In this document: positions 19,462-28,220 of the stretch, piece after piece
How the letters are laid out: each line of letters opens with the position of its first letter
Numbering within the stretch: position 1 is the first letter of the stretch
DNA from: Faecalibacterium prausnitzii
GTDB lineage: Bacteria; Bacillota; Clostridia; Oscillospirales; Ruminococcaceae
Assembly: GCF_003324185.1 (NCBI RefSeq)
Contig: NZ_PXUP01000012.1
Coordinates: forward strand, 38,275-102,274
Direction: 5' to 3'
Length of the DNA stretch: 64,000 nt
Program-made: the position numbers and the translations under genes
Notes under the pieces: model-generated
Databases searched by the model: none
Told to the model about the DNA's origin: nothing
The model's input: the letters and a program-made list of their open reading frames with translations, nothing else

Positions 19462-22182
19462 TTAGTCATCTGCTCTCCCTTCGCGTCTGCGCTTGCGGTG
19501 GATAAAACTATATGCCAGCGCAGACAGCATCATTGTGCCGCCCACGGCTGTATACGGGAGTGTACCGGTGCCGCCGGTAGAGGGGAGCTCGTAGCCGGAG
19601 CTTTCGGTCTCCTTGTTGGTCGGCGTGAACTGACTGCCAGAAACCGAAATACGATCTTCAAAATTAGTCGTCCACCGCTTCCAATCATTTTCGTTGTTGG
19701 AACGGGCACGGTTCTGGAACTCAGAATGACCGGCACCTGTAGCAGTGTTTTTGGTTATCTTAACGCGATAGGTCAGCCGATAACTTTCGCCGGAGTCTAA
19801 TTTTTTCAGCTCTGTAATATGGAAGCTATCAGCGCTAAAAAAGTTGTTGTAGTCCGTTACCTCGCTCTCAGAGTTGCTTGCATCGATCTTTACCAGCTTA
19901 AAGCTGTCGGTTACATATTCGCCGGCGATCGTTTCAGTGTTTTGGAGCTCGTCCAGAATTTCAATGGGCTGAGACCAGCCATCCTTAGAGGAAACGATGA
20001 CGGTGTAATCAATATAGGTAGTGCCGTCACTATCCACAACGGGGGTAGAGCCCTCCTTTTCAATAGCCAGATCGCGCGGCAGCGTGACGATAAGTTCCAG
20101 CCCGGTCGGGAAGCGGATCGTGTTGCTTTCCTGAGTGCCGACTGTGGAAGCTTCTGCCTCAAAATCAAAGTGTCCGGTAAAAAGCTTTGAAGTATCAAAC
20201 TCTTCATTGAAAGTAAGTTGGACAACACCATTCGTATCAACTACACCGGTACCAACTTCCTGATTGGTGCTTTGGTCGACCAATGGGAACGACTTGTTTT
20301 CAGATAGCTCAATCCCAGCGGGAAGCTGATAGGTCAGGTTTTTTGTGGTAAGATCCTTAAGGGCATTTTCAGGGATATTAAAGGTGTAGTTCAGACTAAG
20401 CTTATCGCCATCCTTCAACTCGATCTGATCTTCCGGGTTAAGAACTTTTGTACCTTGCTTTACGGTGATATCGGTAATGCCGCCCTTATTCGTGCCCTCA
20501 GACGTTTCTACAAAGTAATCAAGATAGGTTCCCCCTGCCGCCGGTGCAGGCACACGGTTCGGGCGGCTGGGGGAGATGGTAGGCAGCTGGCTGGCGTACT
20601 GGGCGGCGGCAACATCCACCACGGCCAGAACCTCAGCATCGAAAAGCGTGACCTCAGCCACCTTGCCGTCCACGTCGCCGGAAATAACGGTCAGCGTGCC
20701 GGCGTCGCTGTCCACACTGCTCACGATGCCCACGGTCTCCACCGGTTCAGCATCGGTCACGGTGGTGGTCTGCGGCTCGGCAGCGGGGGACACCACGCTG
20801 GGGATAAGGGTGTCCGCGCCGGATGCAGAGGTGCCGGTGCTGTCCGCCGGCTTTGCGGCGGGCTGCTCCGGGTTGGCGGTGTCGGGGAGATCAGGGGTGA
20901 TCACGCTGTCGGCAGCGGGGGCATCCTCAGCGGCGGGGGCTGCATCCAACGAAGCGGCGCCGGATTCCTCAAGCTCTGCGCCGTTCTCACCCTCAGCGTC
21001 CATGCTGAACTGGTCGTCCAGATCGTCCGCTGCACCATCGGCGCTGCTGTCCACAGCCACGGTGCGGGTGACATACTTATTATAAATAACGATGTCGCCC
21101 ACATTGGCGGCGCTGCCGTCCTCGCCGTCCAGCAGCCAGTCCATGTCGCTCATGGAGCTGCGCAGGGAAAGCACGCTGGCCTCCTGCGGGATGGCGCTCT
21201 GGGGGATACCGGCGTACTTCAGGCAGTAGGAGAGGAACATCACGTCCCACTCGCCGTAGGGGTTGCCGTAAGACTGGCCGTAGCGGGAGTAGTAGTGCAG
21301 GGTCACGCCGTCTGCGGGGTCGATCTCAAAGTTTTTCTCGCTCTACTCGTAGCCCAGCTGGGTCTTTGCCACGCTGAGCAGGTCCTCGTCCCAGTTGCCG
21401 GTCATCACGGCCTCGGCGTTGGCGGCCTGCCACTCCTCGGGGGTCTCAACGTCGGCGGAGGTGTCGCTCAGGCAGGCTACGGTGTGGTGATGCTCCGGCA
21501 GGGGGCAGGTAAGCACTTCCTCGTAGCAGGCGTCAGTGTGGTGGTGGTAGATGGGCTCCACGGTGTCCACCGTCGGCTCCAGTGCCACAGGCTCGGCCAC
21601 AGCCATAGCCGCCAGCTCGGCGCTCTGGGTGGGCTCCACCACCTGCTCCACAAGCTCGCCCTCTTCCAGTCCACAGGTCAGCTCGTACTCGGTGGTATAG
21701 CAGTTTTCATCGTGGGTATGCTCAAATTTGTCGCAGATCAGGCTGCCATCCTCAGGGTCGAAGCAGTCGTCACCGTGGACGTGCTCTTCTTCCATGCAGG
21801 TCAGGGTCTGCACCTCGGTGTAGCAGTCCTCGGTGTGCTCGTGGGGCACAAACTCGATCTGCGGCTCCAGTGCCAGCGGCGCGGGCTCAGCCTCAACGGT
21901 GGGCTGGCTGGTGGCAGCAGCGGCGGCCAGCTCGTCCGCATTTTCAAGCTCGCCTTCCTCGTAACCGCAGGTGAGCACCTTGGTGTAGCAATCCGCGGTG
22001 TGGGTGTGCTCCTCCTCGCCGCACTGGTACTGCGCGGTCATCGAGATGCCCACGCCATGCAGCTGCCAGTTGACGAACAGGGTGGTGATCATGGCAAGTG
22101 CCAGCACAAATGCGGTGTAGCGCCGCAGGGTGTGCCGGTTCTCACGGAACCGCTCCATGTACGTTTTAAGAATGTCGTTCAT
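19462..22182 (-). pseudogene. Large LPXTG pilus adhesin interrupted by one in-frame amber codon
   Basis: One reading frame of 906 codons with a single TAG at plus 21343-21345. Upstream part (279 residues): an N-terminal membrane anchor, then repeated His/Cys units of the HTADCY and HTEDCYTEV type. The domain around the stop (AKTQLGYE-stop-SEKNFEI, then YSRYGQSYGNPYGEWDVMF) resembles a CHAP/amidase-like module. Downstream come a long Ala/Asp/Thr linker, Ig-like adhesin regions and the signal ELPSTGG with membrane anchor. The second half has no credible start of its own, only an internal GTG, so this is one gene, broken or read through. Everything downstream is intact, suggesting a recent mutation, suppression, or a sequencing error. 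Confidence 0.85.
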
Positions 22183-22204
22183 AACGAAATACCTCCTCCC
22201 GGGG

Positions 22205-22795
22205 TCAATGGATCAACGAGAAGCTGGACAAGGGCCATACCCTTAGAAAAACCCTGCCCACGATCTGGCTTTTTTCAACGCAGCCTATCACGCTGCTGCG
22301 GCTGTCGATGGAGGTGGCACGGTGGTCGCCCAGCACGAAGTAGCGGTTTTCCGGCACCTGATAGGGGAACCGGATGTCGCATTCGCCCACGGTCAGCGCG
22401 TCCACATAGGGTTCGTCCAGCGCCACGCCGTTTACCGAGACTACGCCATTCACGTCCATATCGATCACATCACCGGGCTGCCCGATGATGCGTTTGAGCA
22501 GCAGCTTGTTCTGCCAGTAAAACCCGCACAGCTCGCCGTTTTCAATGTGGTTGGATTTTACCAGCAGGATAATGTCTTTATCATTTAATGTAGGGTACAT
22601 GCTGTCGCCGGAGACCTGAAGCACCGGCAGAAACAGCGTAGCCAGCAGCACAGCTACTGCGGCTACCACCACCAGAATATAGATCGTACTGCGCAGCACC
22701 CGCTGGTAGCGGTTCTGGTACGCAAGACGCTCACGTTCTGCGGCCACTTCCTCGGTGGAAGGGATGGAAGCAAACCGGATATCGCGTTTTTTCAT
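22205..22795 (-). CDS. lepB: Signal peptidase I
   Basis: 196 residues with a single N-terminal membrane segment (residues 36-58). The catalytic serine is Ser65 in SGDSMYP and the general-base lysine is Lys101 in LLKRIIG; the GDHR box is near the C-terminus. Located inside the pilus operon, it probably processes the pilin precursors, as dedicated signal peptidases do in other Gram-positive pilus loci. Its start overlaps the upstream coiled-coil gene by 4 bp. Confidence 0.94.
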   Translation of the reverse strand: MKKRDIRFASIPSTEEVAAERERLAYQNRYQRVLRSTIYILVVVAAVAVLLATLFLPVLQVSGDSMYPTLNDKDIILLVKSNHIENGELCGFYWQNKLLLKRIIGQPGDVIDMDVNGVVSVNGVALDEPYVDALTVGECDIRFPYQVPENRYFVLGDHRATSIDSRSSVIGCVEKSQIVGRVFLRVWPLSSFSLIH

Positions 22796-23331
22796 GTTTC
22801 CTCCGAAGGCAGACCGTCGGTGCTGCGGTACTGGTCCAGCAGCTCATTGGCCTTGTGGTCAAATGCCTGCCAGCGCTGCTGCACCTCCTGCTCGGCGCGC
22901 TCTACCATGGCCTTGCAGTCGGCCTCGGTCTGGGTGCGTTTTTGCGCGGCGGCGACGGTCATGGCGTCGCATTCCTGCTGCGCCTGCGCTTTCAGGCTGT
23001 CGGCGTCTGCCTGTGCCTGCTCCAGAATGCGCTTGGCCTCGCTGCGCGCCTGCGAAAGGGTATTGGCGGCGGTGGCGTTGGTGTCCGCAAGACTGGCCTG
23101 CACTGAGTGCAGATAGTCATCGGCGGCGGCCTGCGCGGCGGCGAACACGTTGTTCAGCTCCAGCGCGGCCTGCGCGATGGAACCGGCGCTTTCCAGCCGG
23201 AGCTGCCGGTCCTGCAGCTGCGCGGTAAGCGCGGCGTTCTGCGCCTTGAGCTGGTCCTCGCTCTGCTTCAGCGCATAGATGATCTCTATCAGTTCAGCGC
23301 GGTGCATCCGCCGCAGTTCACGATCTGCCAT
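22792..23331 (-). CDS. Coiled-coil protein of unknown function, first gene of pilus operon
   Basis: 179 residues, no signal peptide or membrane segment. Residues 17-165 are Ala/Gln/Glu-rich with heptad-like spacing, so a long coiled coil is expected, resembling DivIVA-like or ATP-synthase b-type helices in composition only. It is the promoter-proximal gene of the pilus operon and is translationally coupled to the signal peptidase. A cytoplasmic scaffold that positions pilus assembly is a guess; the function is unknown. Confidence 0.75.
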   Translation of the reverse strand: MADRELRRMHRAELIEIIYALKQSEDQLKAQNAALTAQLQDRQLRLESAGSIAQAALELNNVFAAAQAAADDYLHSVQASLADTNATAANTLSQARSEAKRILEQAQADADSLKAQAQQECDAMTVAAAQKRTQTEADCKAMVERAEQEVQQRWQAFDHKANELLDQYRSTDGLPSEET

Positions 23332-23461
23332 TTGTGTACAAACTCCCGAATGTAAAGATAACGAAAATTTTTTCGAAAATACCGAAACAACTTAAAGGAA
23401 ATGCCTGATAATTCACTTGTTGCCACGCAATTTGCGCAGCGGGAGAGACCTTTTATAAACT

Positions 23462-23490
23462 ATCTTAGTTTAGCACATTCCATGTAACAA
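23462..23490 (-). promoter_or_regulatory. Promoter of the pilus operon
   Basis: Minus-strand TTGTTA (plus 23485-23490), 17-bp spacer, TAAGAT (plus 23462-23467). The 130-nt leader shows no clear riboswitch. The rest of the gap to the next gene (23491-23670) is AT-rich with nothing recognised. Confidence 0.55.
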
Positions 23491-23670
23491 CAATATAACA
23501 AATCAGACACAAAATCAAGAGATAAAGCCGAAAAAATATCGCATTTTTTTGCTTTTTATATAGAAAAAGCCCAAAAAACGGCCACTGACCCCCCAAAAGC
23601 TTAAAAAGTTTGTTCACAATTCTGGAACGTGAAGTACTGCGCAGTAATGCACTGAATTACAGCGTGTACG

Positions 23671-23710
23671 AAAAACGGGAGCCGCACTTTTCGAAAAAAG
23701 CGCGGCTCCC
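23671..23710 (-). terminator. Terminator of the double-glycine peptide operon
   Basis: GGGAGCCGC (23677-23685) pairs with GCGGCTCCC (23702-23710), followed on the minus strand by TTTTT. It lies 25 bp past the peptide stop. Confidence 0.85.
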
Positions 23711-23735
23711 GGATCTGAACTTTGGGGTGATGCTT

Positions 23736-23969
23736 TTACTTGCCGAAGCTGCCCAGCAGGCTGTTCAGCGATACAAAGGACTGGTAGATGACGTTAACGT
23801 TGTTGATGATGGAGCTTGCACCGGAGAAGATGCGGGCAATGTAGTTGAACACCTTGCCGATGTCCAGGAAGGACTGATAAGCGTTGCTGGCGCCGCCGTC
23901 CAGATAGGTCATCTCCTCGGCTTCGATAGCGGAATAGCTGGCGGGCATTTTCATGGTAGAAGTAGTCAT
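23736..23969 (-). CDS. Small secreted peptide with double-glycine-type leader (bacteriocin- or pheromone-like)
   Basis: 77 residues. The leader is acidic and ends EEMTYLDGG with the GG at residues 25-26, the pattern cut by peptidase-containing ABC exporters. The 51-residue mature part is hydrophobic and Asn/Ser-rich and ends in LGSFGK, as in pore-forming or signalling peptides. An AAAGGGAT site precedes the ATG. It is co-transcribed 46 bp behind an InlB-repeat protein. No exporter with a C39 peptidase is adjacent, so secretion must rely on a distant transporter. Function is inferred from the leader only. Confidence 0.7.
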   Translation of the reverse strand: MTTSTMKMPASYSAIEAEEMTYLDGGASNAYQSFLDIGKVFNYIARIFSGASSIINNVNVIYQSFVSLNSLLGSFGK

Positions 23970-24015
23970 GGTAAGATCCCTTTCTTCAATGGTGTCATTG
24001 TGTTTACAGCAGTGT

Positions 24016-24474
24016 TCAGAACATGGTGGCGACCAGCAGGGTAGTAAGCAGGGCACCGGCCACAAGTGCAGGCCCTACATACTTTTGCCACTGGGTGGCG
24101 GCAGGCTGGGTGGTGGGCTGCGGCACGGTAGAAGTACCGACCTTGGCAGTCCAGTGGGCGTAGATGGTGGCGTCGGAGGTGAACACGGTGGAGGTGGTCA
24201 CCTTGCTGCCGCCCACCGGCTCAGTGTACCAGCCGTCAAAGGTGTAGCCCGTCATGGTAGGCTGCTCGGGCGTGCTCTCCAGTTTGCCGGACAGGTTCGT
24301 GTAGGTTACCACGGTGGAGCAGATGCCGCCCTGGGCATCCATACCAATGGCGTACACGTTCTCTTCCTTTTTGCTCCCTGAAGTTTTGTCGGCGGCAAAT
24401 GCAGCCGGCAGTGCGCAGCACAGCAGCGTGAACAGGCAAAGCCCGACCACCAGCGTTTTCAGGAATTTTTTCAT
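24016..24474 (-). CDS. Secreted InlB B-repeat protein with C-terminal membrane anchor
   Basis: 152 residues. A signal peptide (residues 1-27, ending AAFA) is followed by one Listeria-Bacteroides B-repeat (GYTFDGWYTEPVGGSKV ... DATIYAHW), a short Thr/Pro/Gln linker, and a C-terminal hydrophobic segment without LPXTG. It should be displayed on the outer face of the membrane. The downstream 77-residue GG-leader peptide suggests a paired role, for example as immunity or receptor, which is speculative. Confidence 0.8.
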   Translation of the reverse strand: MKKFLKTLVVGLCLFTLLCCALPAAFAADKTSGSKKEENVYAIGMDAQGGICSTVVTYTNLSGKLESTPEQPTMTGYTFDGWYTEPVGGSKVTTSTVFTSDATIYAHWTAKVGTSTVPQPTTQPAATQWQKYVGPALVAGALLTTLLVATMF

Positions 24475-24572
24475 GAGATCCCTCGCTTTCCTTCACAAAG
24501 ATGGAGACACTGCCCCGCCCGGGGACAGCCCGGACATCGGCGTAGTTTCTTCAACTTATTTTTATCACATCC

Positions 24573-24578
24573 AGTGTA
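24573..24578 (-). promoter_or_regulatory. Extended -10 element for the InlB-repeat/peptide operon
   Basis: Minus-strand TGG-TACACT gives an extended -10, with no strong -35 box. It lies about 100 bp upstream of the InlB-repeat gene. The remaining sequence from 24600 to 24840 is AT-rich and shows no gene. Confidence 0.4.
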
Positions 24579-24843
24579 CCAGAACCGCAACAAAAAATAC
24601 AGTCTTTTGAGAAAATAATAAGAAAAATCAGGAAAAAATAAATTTCACCTTTGCAATATGAATCTTGTGCCCCCTGCGGACTGTGTTTTTTGAAAAACGC
24701 ATCCCGCAAAACTTGCCTTTCGTAAAAACATGGAAGGATATGGAAAACGCAGGACCCCGGCCGCAAAGCCCAAAAACCGACCCAAACCGCCGCAAGTGCG
24801 GCAGACAGCGCACAGAAAAAGCTGCAAAAATGCGGCGCACCTC

Positions 24844-24872
24844 TTGTGGAACAGCGGAAAATATGCTATACT
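24844..24872 (+). promoter_or_regulatory. Promoter of tRNA-Gln
   Basis: TTGTGG (24844-24849), 17-bp spacer, TATACT (24867-24872), ending 11 bp before the tRNA. Confidence 0.75.
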
Positions 24873-24883
24873 ATTTTGCATGA

Positions 24884-24957
24884 TGCGCCATCGCCAAGCG
24901 GTAAGGCAGGGGACTTTGACTCCCCCATCGTAGGTTCGACTCCTGCTGGCGCAACCA
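24884..24957 (+). tRNA. tRNA-Gln (anticodon TTG)
   Basis: The acceptor arms TGCGCCA (24884-24890) and TGGCGCA (24947-24953) pair, followed by A and an encoded CCA. The anticodon stem GGGGA/TCCCC encloses loop CTTTGAC with anticodon TTG (24916-24918), reading CAA and CAG. The T-loop TTCGACT is present. It is a single-gene transcription unit. Confidence 0.97.
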
Positions 24958-24960
24958 GAA

Positions 24961-25006
24961 GAAGGCCGCTGCACAGTTTCCTGTGCAGCGGCCTTCTTTA
25001 TTTTTT
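24961..25006 (+). terminator. Terminator after tRNA-Gln
   Basis: Perfect 16-bp stem (24961-24976 with 24981-24996), loop TTTC, then TTTATTTTTT. It also covers the end of the convergent regulator gene. Confidence 0.92.
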
Positions 25007-25699
25007 GTTCTCCGGCAGCTTGAAGTAGCCGCGGTATTCGTCGGAGTAGATCTTGCTGCCCATACGGCTCACACCGCCGTACAGGTGGGTGCGCATCAGC
25101 GGCTCGATGGCGTCCAGATCCTTCTCACGCAGGATGCGCAGCATCTCGGCGTGCTCGCTGACGACGCTGGACACGTTGCGTGCACCCACGATGTCCAGAC
25201 GGATAAAGCGGGAGTAGTCTGCCTGCGGACGGGTCATCTGCTCCCAGAGGTACTCCTTGCTGGTCTTGTGGAACCAGTACTCGTGCATGGCAAGGTCGCA
25301 GCTGAGGAAGTGGTTGAAATCAAAGTTCTCCGGGTCGCTGCGCCCTGCAGCGGCTTCCAGCAGCATATTATAAAGGTGTTCTACCGCAAGGATCTCCATG
25401 GGCGAGCAGCTCTGCACAAAATCCCGGAACACCATGCCCTCCACCGCAACACGCTGGAAGATGAGCTGGTCCACCACGCCGGTGTCGATGGCGGTAACAA
25501 TGGTGCCCTTGCAGGGAATGATCTGCACAAAGCGGTTCTGCTCCAGCCGCTGCAAAACGCTGCGGATAGGAGTGCGCGAAACGCCGAACCGCTTGCACAG
25601 CTGGTTTTCGCTCAGTGCTTCCCCGGGCAGGATCTTCAACGCGCAGATCTCGTCCTCGAGAATATGATAGAGCTCATCAGTGTGCTGTAATGTAGCCAT
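24998..25699 (-). CDS. GntR family transcriptional regulator, FCD (FadR) subfamily
   Basis: 233 residues. An N-terminal winged helix-turn-helix (LSENQLCKRFGVSRTPIRSVLQRLE, first 20 residues of which span about 30-50) is followed by an all-helical FCD effector domain with the metal-binding Asp/His pattern (FNHFLSCDLAMHEYWF). FCD regulators usually sense small organic acids. The start has GGAG upstream. A perfect palindrome CTTGTATACAAG, the classic operator type of this subfamily, lies 95 bp upstream, suggesting autoregulation. Effector unknown. Confidence 0.88.
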   Translation of the reverse strand: MATLQHTDELYHILEDEICALKILPGEALSENQLCKRFGVSRTPIRSVLQRLEQNRFVQIIPCKGTIVTAIDTGVVDQLIFQRVAVEGMVFRDFVQSCSPMEILAVEHLYNMLLEAAAGRSDPENFDFNHFLSCDLAMHEYWFHKTSKEYLWEQMTRPQADYSRFIRLDIVGARNVSSVVSEHAEMLRILREKDLDAIEPLMRTHLYGGVSRMGSKIYSDEYRGYFKLPENKK

Positions 25700-25794
25700 A
25701 GTTGTTCTCCATTTATCCGGTAAATGTAATCTTAGTATCATTGTACCGTTACAGCAACTGAATGTCAATGCTGGAATGGAACTTAATTTGAATA

Positions 25795-25806
25795 CTTGTA
25801 TACAAG
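25795..25806. promoter_or_regulatory. Putative FCD/GntR operator palindrome
   Basis: CTTGTATACAAG, a perfect 12-bp palindrome, matches the TTGTATACAA type bound by FadR-subfamily regulators. It lies between the regulator and the acetyltransferase gene. Confidence 0.6.
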
Positions 25807-25952
25807 AATGCGCACTCGCGCACGGAACTGTTCCTGAAACTGAAAAACTGATATACCACTTTGCAATGCGGGAAAAGTGCTGATAAAATGCTGCAATCAA
25901 GTGACTGTTGTACCAAATGCACAAAGAAAACAGGAAACAACTGTCAAATTGC

Positions 25953-26099
25953 TATAATTGCAAGGCGCTGTGCTTGTTTCGCGGTAACGCTGCGAGATGA
26001 TATGCTGTATACAGGATTTTACTAAAAAAGCTGCAAGGGCACACACCCCGCAGATACCGGCTCGTCTCCGGCAAATACAACAGGGTGTTTGCCTTTTTT
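25953..26099 (+). ncRNA. Candidate short transcript or leader with terminator
   Basis: An extended -10 (TGC-TATAAT, 25953-25958) is followed about 80 bp later by a hairpin GGCACACACCC / GGGTGTTTGCC (26038-26048 and 26083-26093, one mismatch) with an inner CCGG..CCGG stem, then six T (26094-26099). No gene lies between. It could be a small RNA or an attenuated leader of the acetyltransferase gene, which also has its own promoter at 26110. No known riboswitch was recognised. Confidence 0.35.
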
Positions 26100-26109
26100 G
26101 CGTGCGTGC

Positions 26110-26138
26110 TTGCTTTGCCGCACAAAAGGCGGTAAACT
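26110..26138 (+). promoter_or_regulatory. Promoter of the AAC(3)-like gene
   Basis: TTGCTT (26110-26115), 17-bp spacer, TAAACT (26133-26138), 35 bp before the start codon. Confidence 0.6.
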
Positions 26139-26173
26139 GGGTACAGACAAAATGCCCGAAAAGGAGAAACGAC

Positions 26174-26971
26174 ATGGCATACACAAAGGCTGACCTCAAG
26201 CACGACCTTGCCGCGATGGGGCTGACAGGCAACGAGACCATCCTGATCCATTCCTCCATGAAGTCCATTGGCGCGGTGGAGGGCGGCGCAGACACGGTTC
26301 TGGACGCATGGATGGAGTTTTTTGCGGAGGGCTTGCTGCTGCTGCCCACCCACACATGGCGGTTCATCAACGAGGAAAACCGAGTGTTCGATGTGCGCCG
26401 CAGCCCGTGTTGTGTGGGCATTCTGCCGGAGCTGTTCCGGCAGCGCCCTGGCGTGGTGCGCTCGCTGCACCCCACCCACAGCATGGCAGCTTACGGCAAG
26501 GGCGCAGCTGCGTATCTGGAAGGGGAGTTGGACGCCAACACCCCCTGCACTCCCGGCGGCTGCTACGATCGGCTGCGGGCAGCCCACGGCAAGGTGTTGC
26601 TGCTGGGGGTCACCCACGCCCGCAACACCTTTATCCATAGTGTGGAGGAGGTGCTGAACGTGCCGAACCGCCTGACCGACAAGCCCATGCAGATGACCGT
26701 GGTGGACGAAGCCGGGGCGCAGCACACCGTCTATATGCGCCGTCACTACAACGCACAGCAGCCGCACATCTCGGAGGATTTCGTCAAGCTGGAACAGGCG
26801 TATCTGGACTGCGGCGCAGCCCGGAACACGAAATTTGGCGATGCAAGCTGCATTTTGTGCGACGCCGGGGGGCTTTTCCGGGTCACCCGCCATGTTCTTG
26901 CCCCGAACCCCGAGGCCTTTGTCACCGAGCCGGTCATCCCGCCGGAGCGCTGGCAAGGGGAAATTTTATAA
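26174..26971 (+). CDS. AAC(3) family aminoglycoside N3-acetyltransferase-like protein
   Basis: 265 residues, usual for the family. Conserved parts include ILIHSSMKSIG near the start, LLLPTHTW, and VRSLHPTHSM with the catalytic-region His. AAC(3) enzymes transfer acetyl from acetyl-CoA to the 3-amino group of aminoglycosides, but many chromosomal members of this fold (YokD-like) have other amine substrates. Nothing marks it as a mobile resistance gene: base composition matches the neighbours and no IS is near. Resistance is therefore not predicted with confidence. The ATG follows AAGGAGAAAC. Confidence 0.85.
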   Translation: MAYTKADLKHDLAAMGLTGNETILIHSSMKSIGAVEGGADTVLDAWMEFFAEGLLLLPTHTWRFINEENRVFDVRRSPCCVGILPELFRQRPGVVRSLHPTHSMAAYGKGAAAYLEGELDANTPCTPGGCYDRLRAAHGKVLLLGVTHARNTFIHSVEEVLNVPNRLTDKPMQMTVVDEAGAQHTVYMRRHYNAQQPHISEDFVKLEQAYLDCGAARNTKFGDASCILCDAGGLFRVTRHVLAPNPEAFVTEPVIPPERWQGEIL

Positions 26972-26977
26972 TGCAAT

Positions 26978-27009
26978 GCCGGGCAGCTTGCAGCTGCCCG
27001 GCATTTTTT
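26978..27009 (+). terminator. Terminator of the AAC(3)-like gene
   Basis: GCCGGGCAGCT / AGCTGCCCGGC with a TGC loop, followed by ATTTTTT. It separates this gene from the convergent AraC gene. Confidence 0.9.
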
Positions 27010-27018
27010 ACTTTTTGC

Positions 27019-27951
27019 TCAGCAGAAGCGGATACGGTACTCCCGGGGGGTGCAGTGCTTGATCTCCCGGAAGGTCTTGATAAAGTAGCTGGCGTCCGAA
27101 AAGCCGCATTCCAGCCCCACCTCGCCGGTCTTGAGCCGGGTGGAGCGCAGCAGCTCGGCGGCTTTTTCCACCCGGAACTGCTTGACGTACTGGATGGGTG
27201 TGATGCCCAGAAACTGCCGGAAACTGCGCAGACAGGCGCTTTCGCTCAGGGCAACGCAGTCGGCCAGTTTTTCCACGGTCAGCTCCTCGGCGTAGTGCTC
27301 CTCTACATAGCGCAGCATCTGCTTCATCCGCTCCGAGGCAATCTGCTCCTGCTCCGATACCTTCACCTTGCCGCTGACGCATTGGGTAATGAGCAGCCGC
27401 AGGGCAGCGGTAAGGTGGTAGCGCACCCGGTTCTCGTAGTCAAAGGGCTCGTCCGCCACGCCCTTCCACGCCTCCCGCAGGCAGAGCAGCACCTGCCGCT
27501 GCCATGGCACGGCCTCGTCCAGCAAAAAGAAGGGCGGTGTGCCGGGCTGCAAGAGCGGGCGGATGAGTTTTTGCCAGAATACGGTGTCCATGCCGCCGAT
27601 AAGCCGTGGCTGGAACACGCCGGAGTGCAGCAGCGCCCTGCCCTCGGCAGGCTCTACCGCGTGCAGCGCCCCGGAGTTGATGAACACCCCCTGCCCGGTC
27701 TGCAAAGTCAGCCGGGTCTTGTTCACATCTACATGGATGGGCCCCAACGCCGCCAGAATGAACTCAAATTCCTCGTGCCAGTGCCACGCCACCGAAAAAC
27801 AGGAAAGATCCTCGGCATAGCAGGCGATAGGGAACAGCGGGCTGCCGTGCTGGGCCTGCTCCCGCCCGGCGGCATCGGCCACCACGGCAGTAGCGCTGGA
27901 CAGCCCCACCCGGCCGCTGGTATAAGAGGCACAGCTTGTCTGATATGCCAT
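27019..27951 (-). CDS. AraC family transcriptional regulator
   Basis: 310 residues. The N-terminal cupin-like sensor has WHWHEEFEFI and a GALHAVEP motif; the C-terminal domain (last 100 residues) has two helix-turn-helix units (LTVEKLADCVALSESACLR and TGEVGLECGFSDASYFIKTF). Such regulators often respond to sugars. An ATG with AAAGGA upstream was preferred to a TTG start three codons earlier. It is divergent from an 84-residue protein, with an inverted repeat in between that may be its operator. Confidence 0.9.
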   Translation of the reverse strand: MAYQTSCASYTSGRVGLSSATAVVADAAGREQAQHGSPLFPIACYAEDLSCFSVAWHWHEEFEFILAALGPIHVDVNKTRLTLQTGQGVFINSGALHAVEPAEGRALLHSGVFQPRLIGGMDTVFWQKLIRPLLQPGTPPFFLLDEAVPWQRQVLLCLREAWKGVADEPFDYENRVRYHLTAALRLLITQCVSGKVKVSEQEQIASERMKQMLRYVEEHYAEELTVEKLADCVALSESACLRSFRQFLGITPIQYVKQFRVEKAAELLRSTRLKTGEVGLECGFSDASYFIKTFREIKHCTPREYRIRFC

Positions 27952-27988
27952 ATTCACCAAATCCTTTCCGCAATACTTTGAATGTTTT

Positions 27989-28021
27989 TTGTCAATGCCG
28001 GTTTTGTTGCATATACTATGC
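27989..28021 (+). promoter_or_regulatory. Promoter of the 84-residue protein with overlapping inverted repeat
   Basis: TTGTCA (27989-27994), 17-bp spacer, TATACT (28012-28017). The inverted repeat GCATA-TAC-TATGC (28009-28021) covers the -10 box and could bind the divergent AraC regulator. The 200-nt leader that follows holds no recognised riboswitch. Confidence 0.5.
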
Positions 28022-28220
28022 GGTTTTATTCTATTATTAGCGATTGTTTTGTGGTATTATCCTATCAGAGCTTCCAAGCTCAGTATAGCACCAAGGCAAC
28101 CGGGACGCAAGCTGTGCAAGCGTTTCCACTGCCGGGCAAAACCGCTATTCTCCCGCCGCCAGTCCAAAGAGGGCCGGACGGCAAGTGTAACATAAACCAT
28201 TTCATCAAGGAGGTATTCCT

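Noticed and set aside
28080..28200. Possible cyclic-di-GMP riboswitch (AAGGCAA and GGGACGCAAGC words)
   Set aside because: The stem-loop expected between these words is missing and the second half does not match, so the resemblance is weak.
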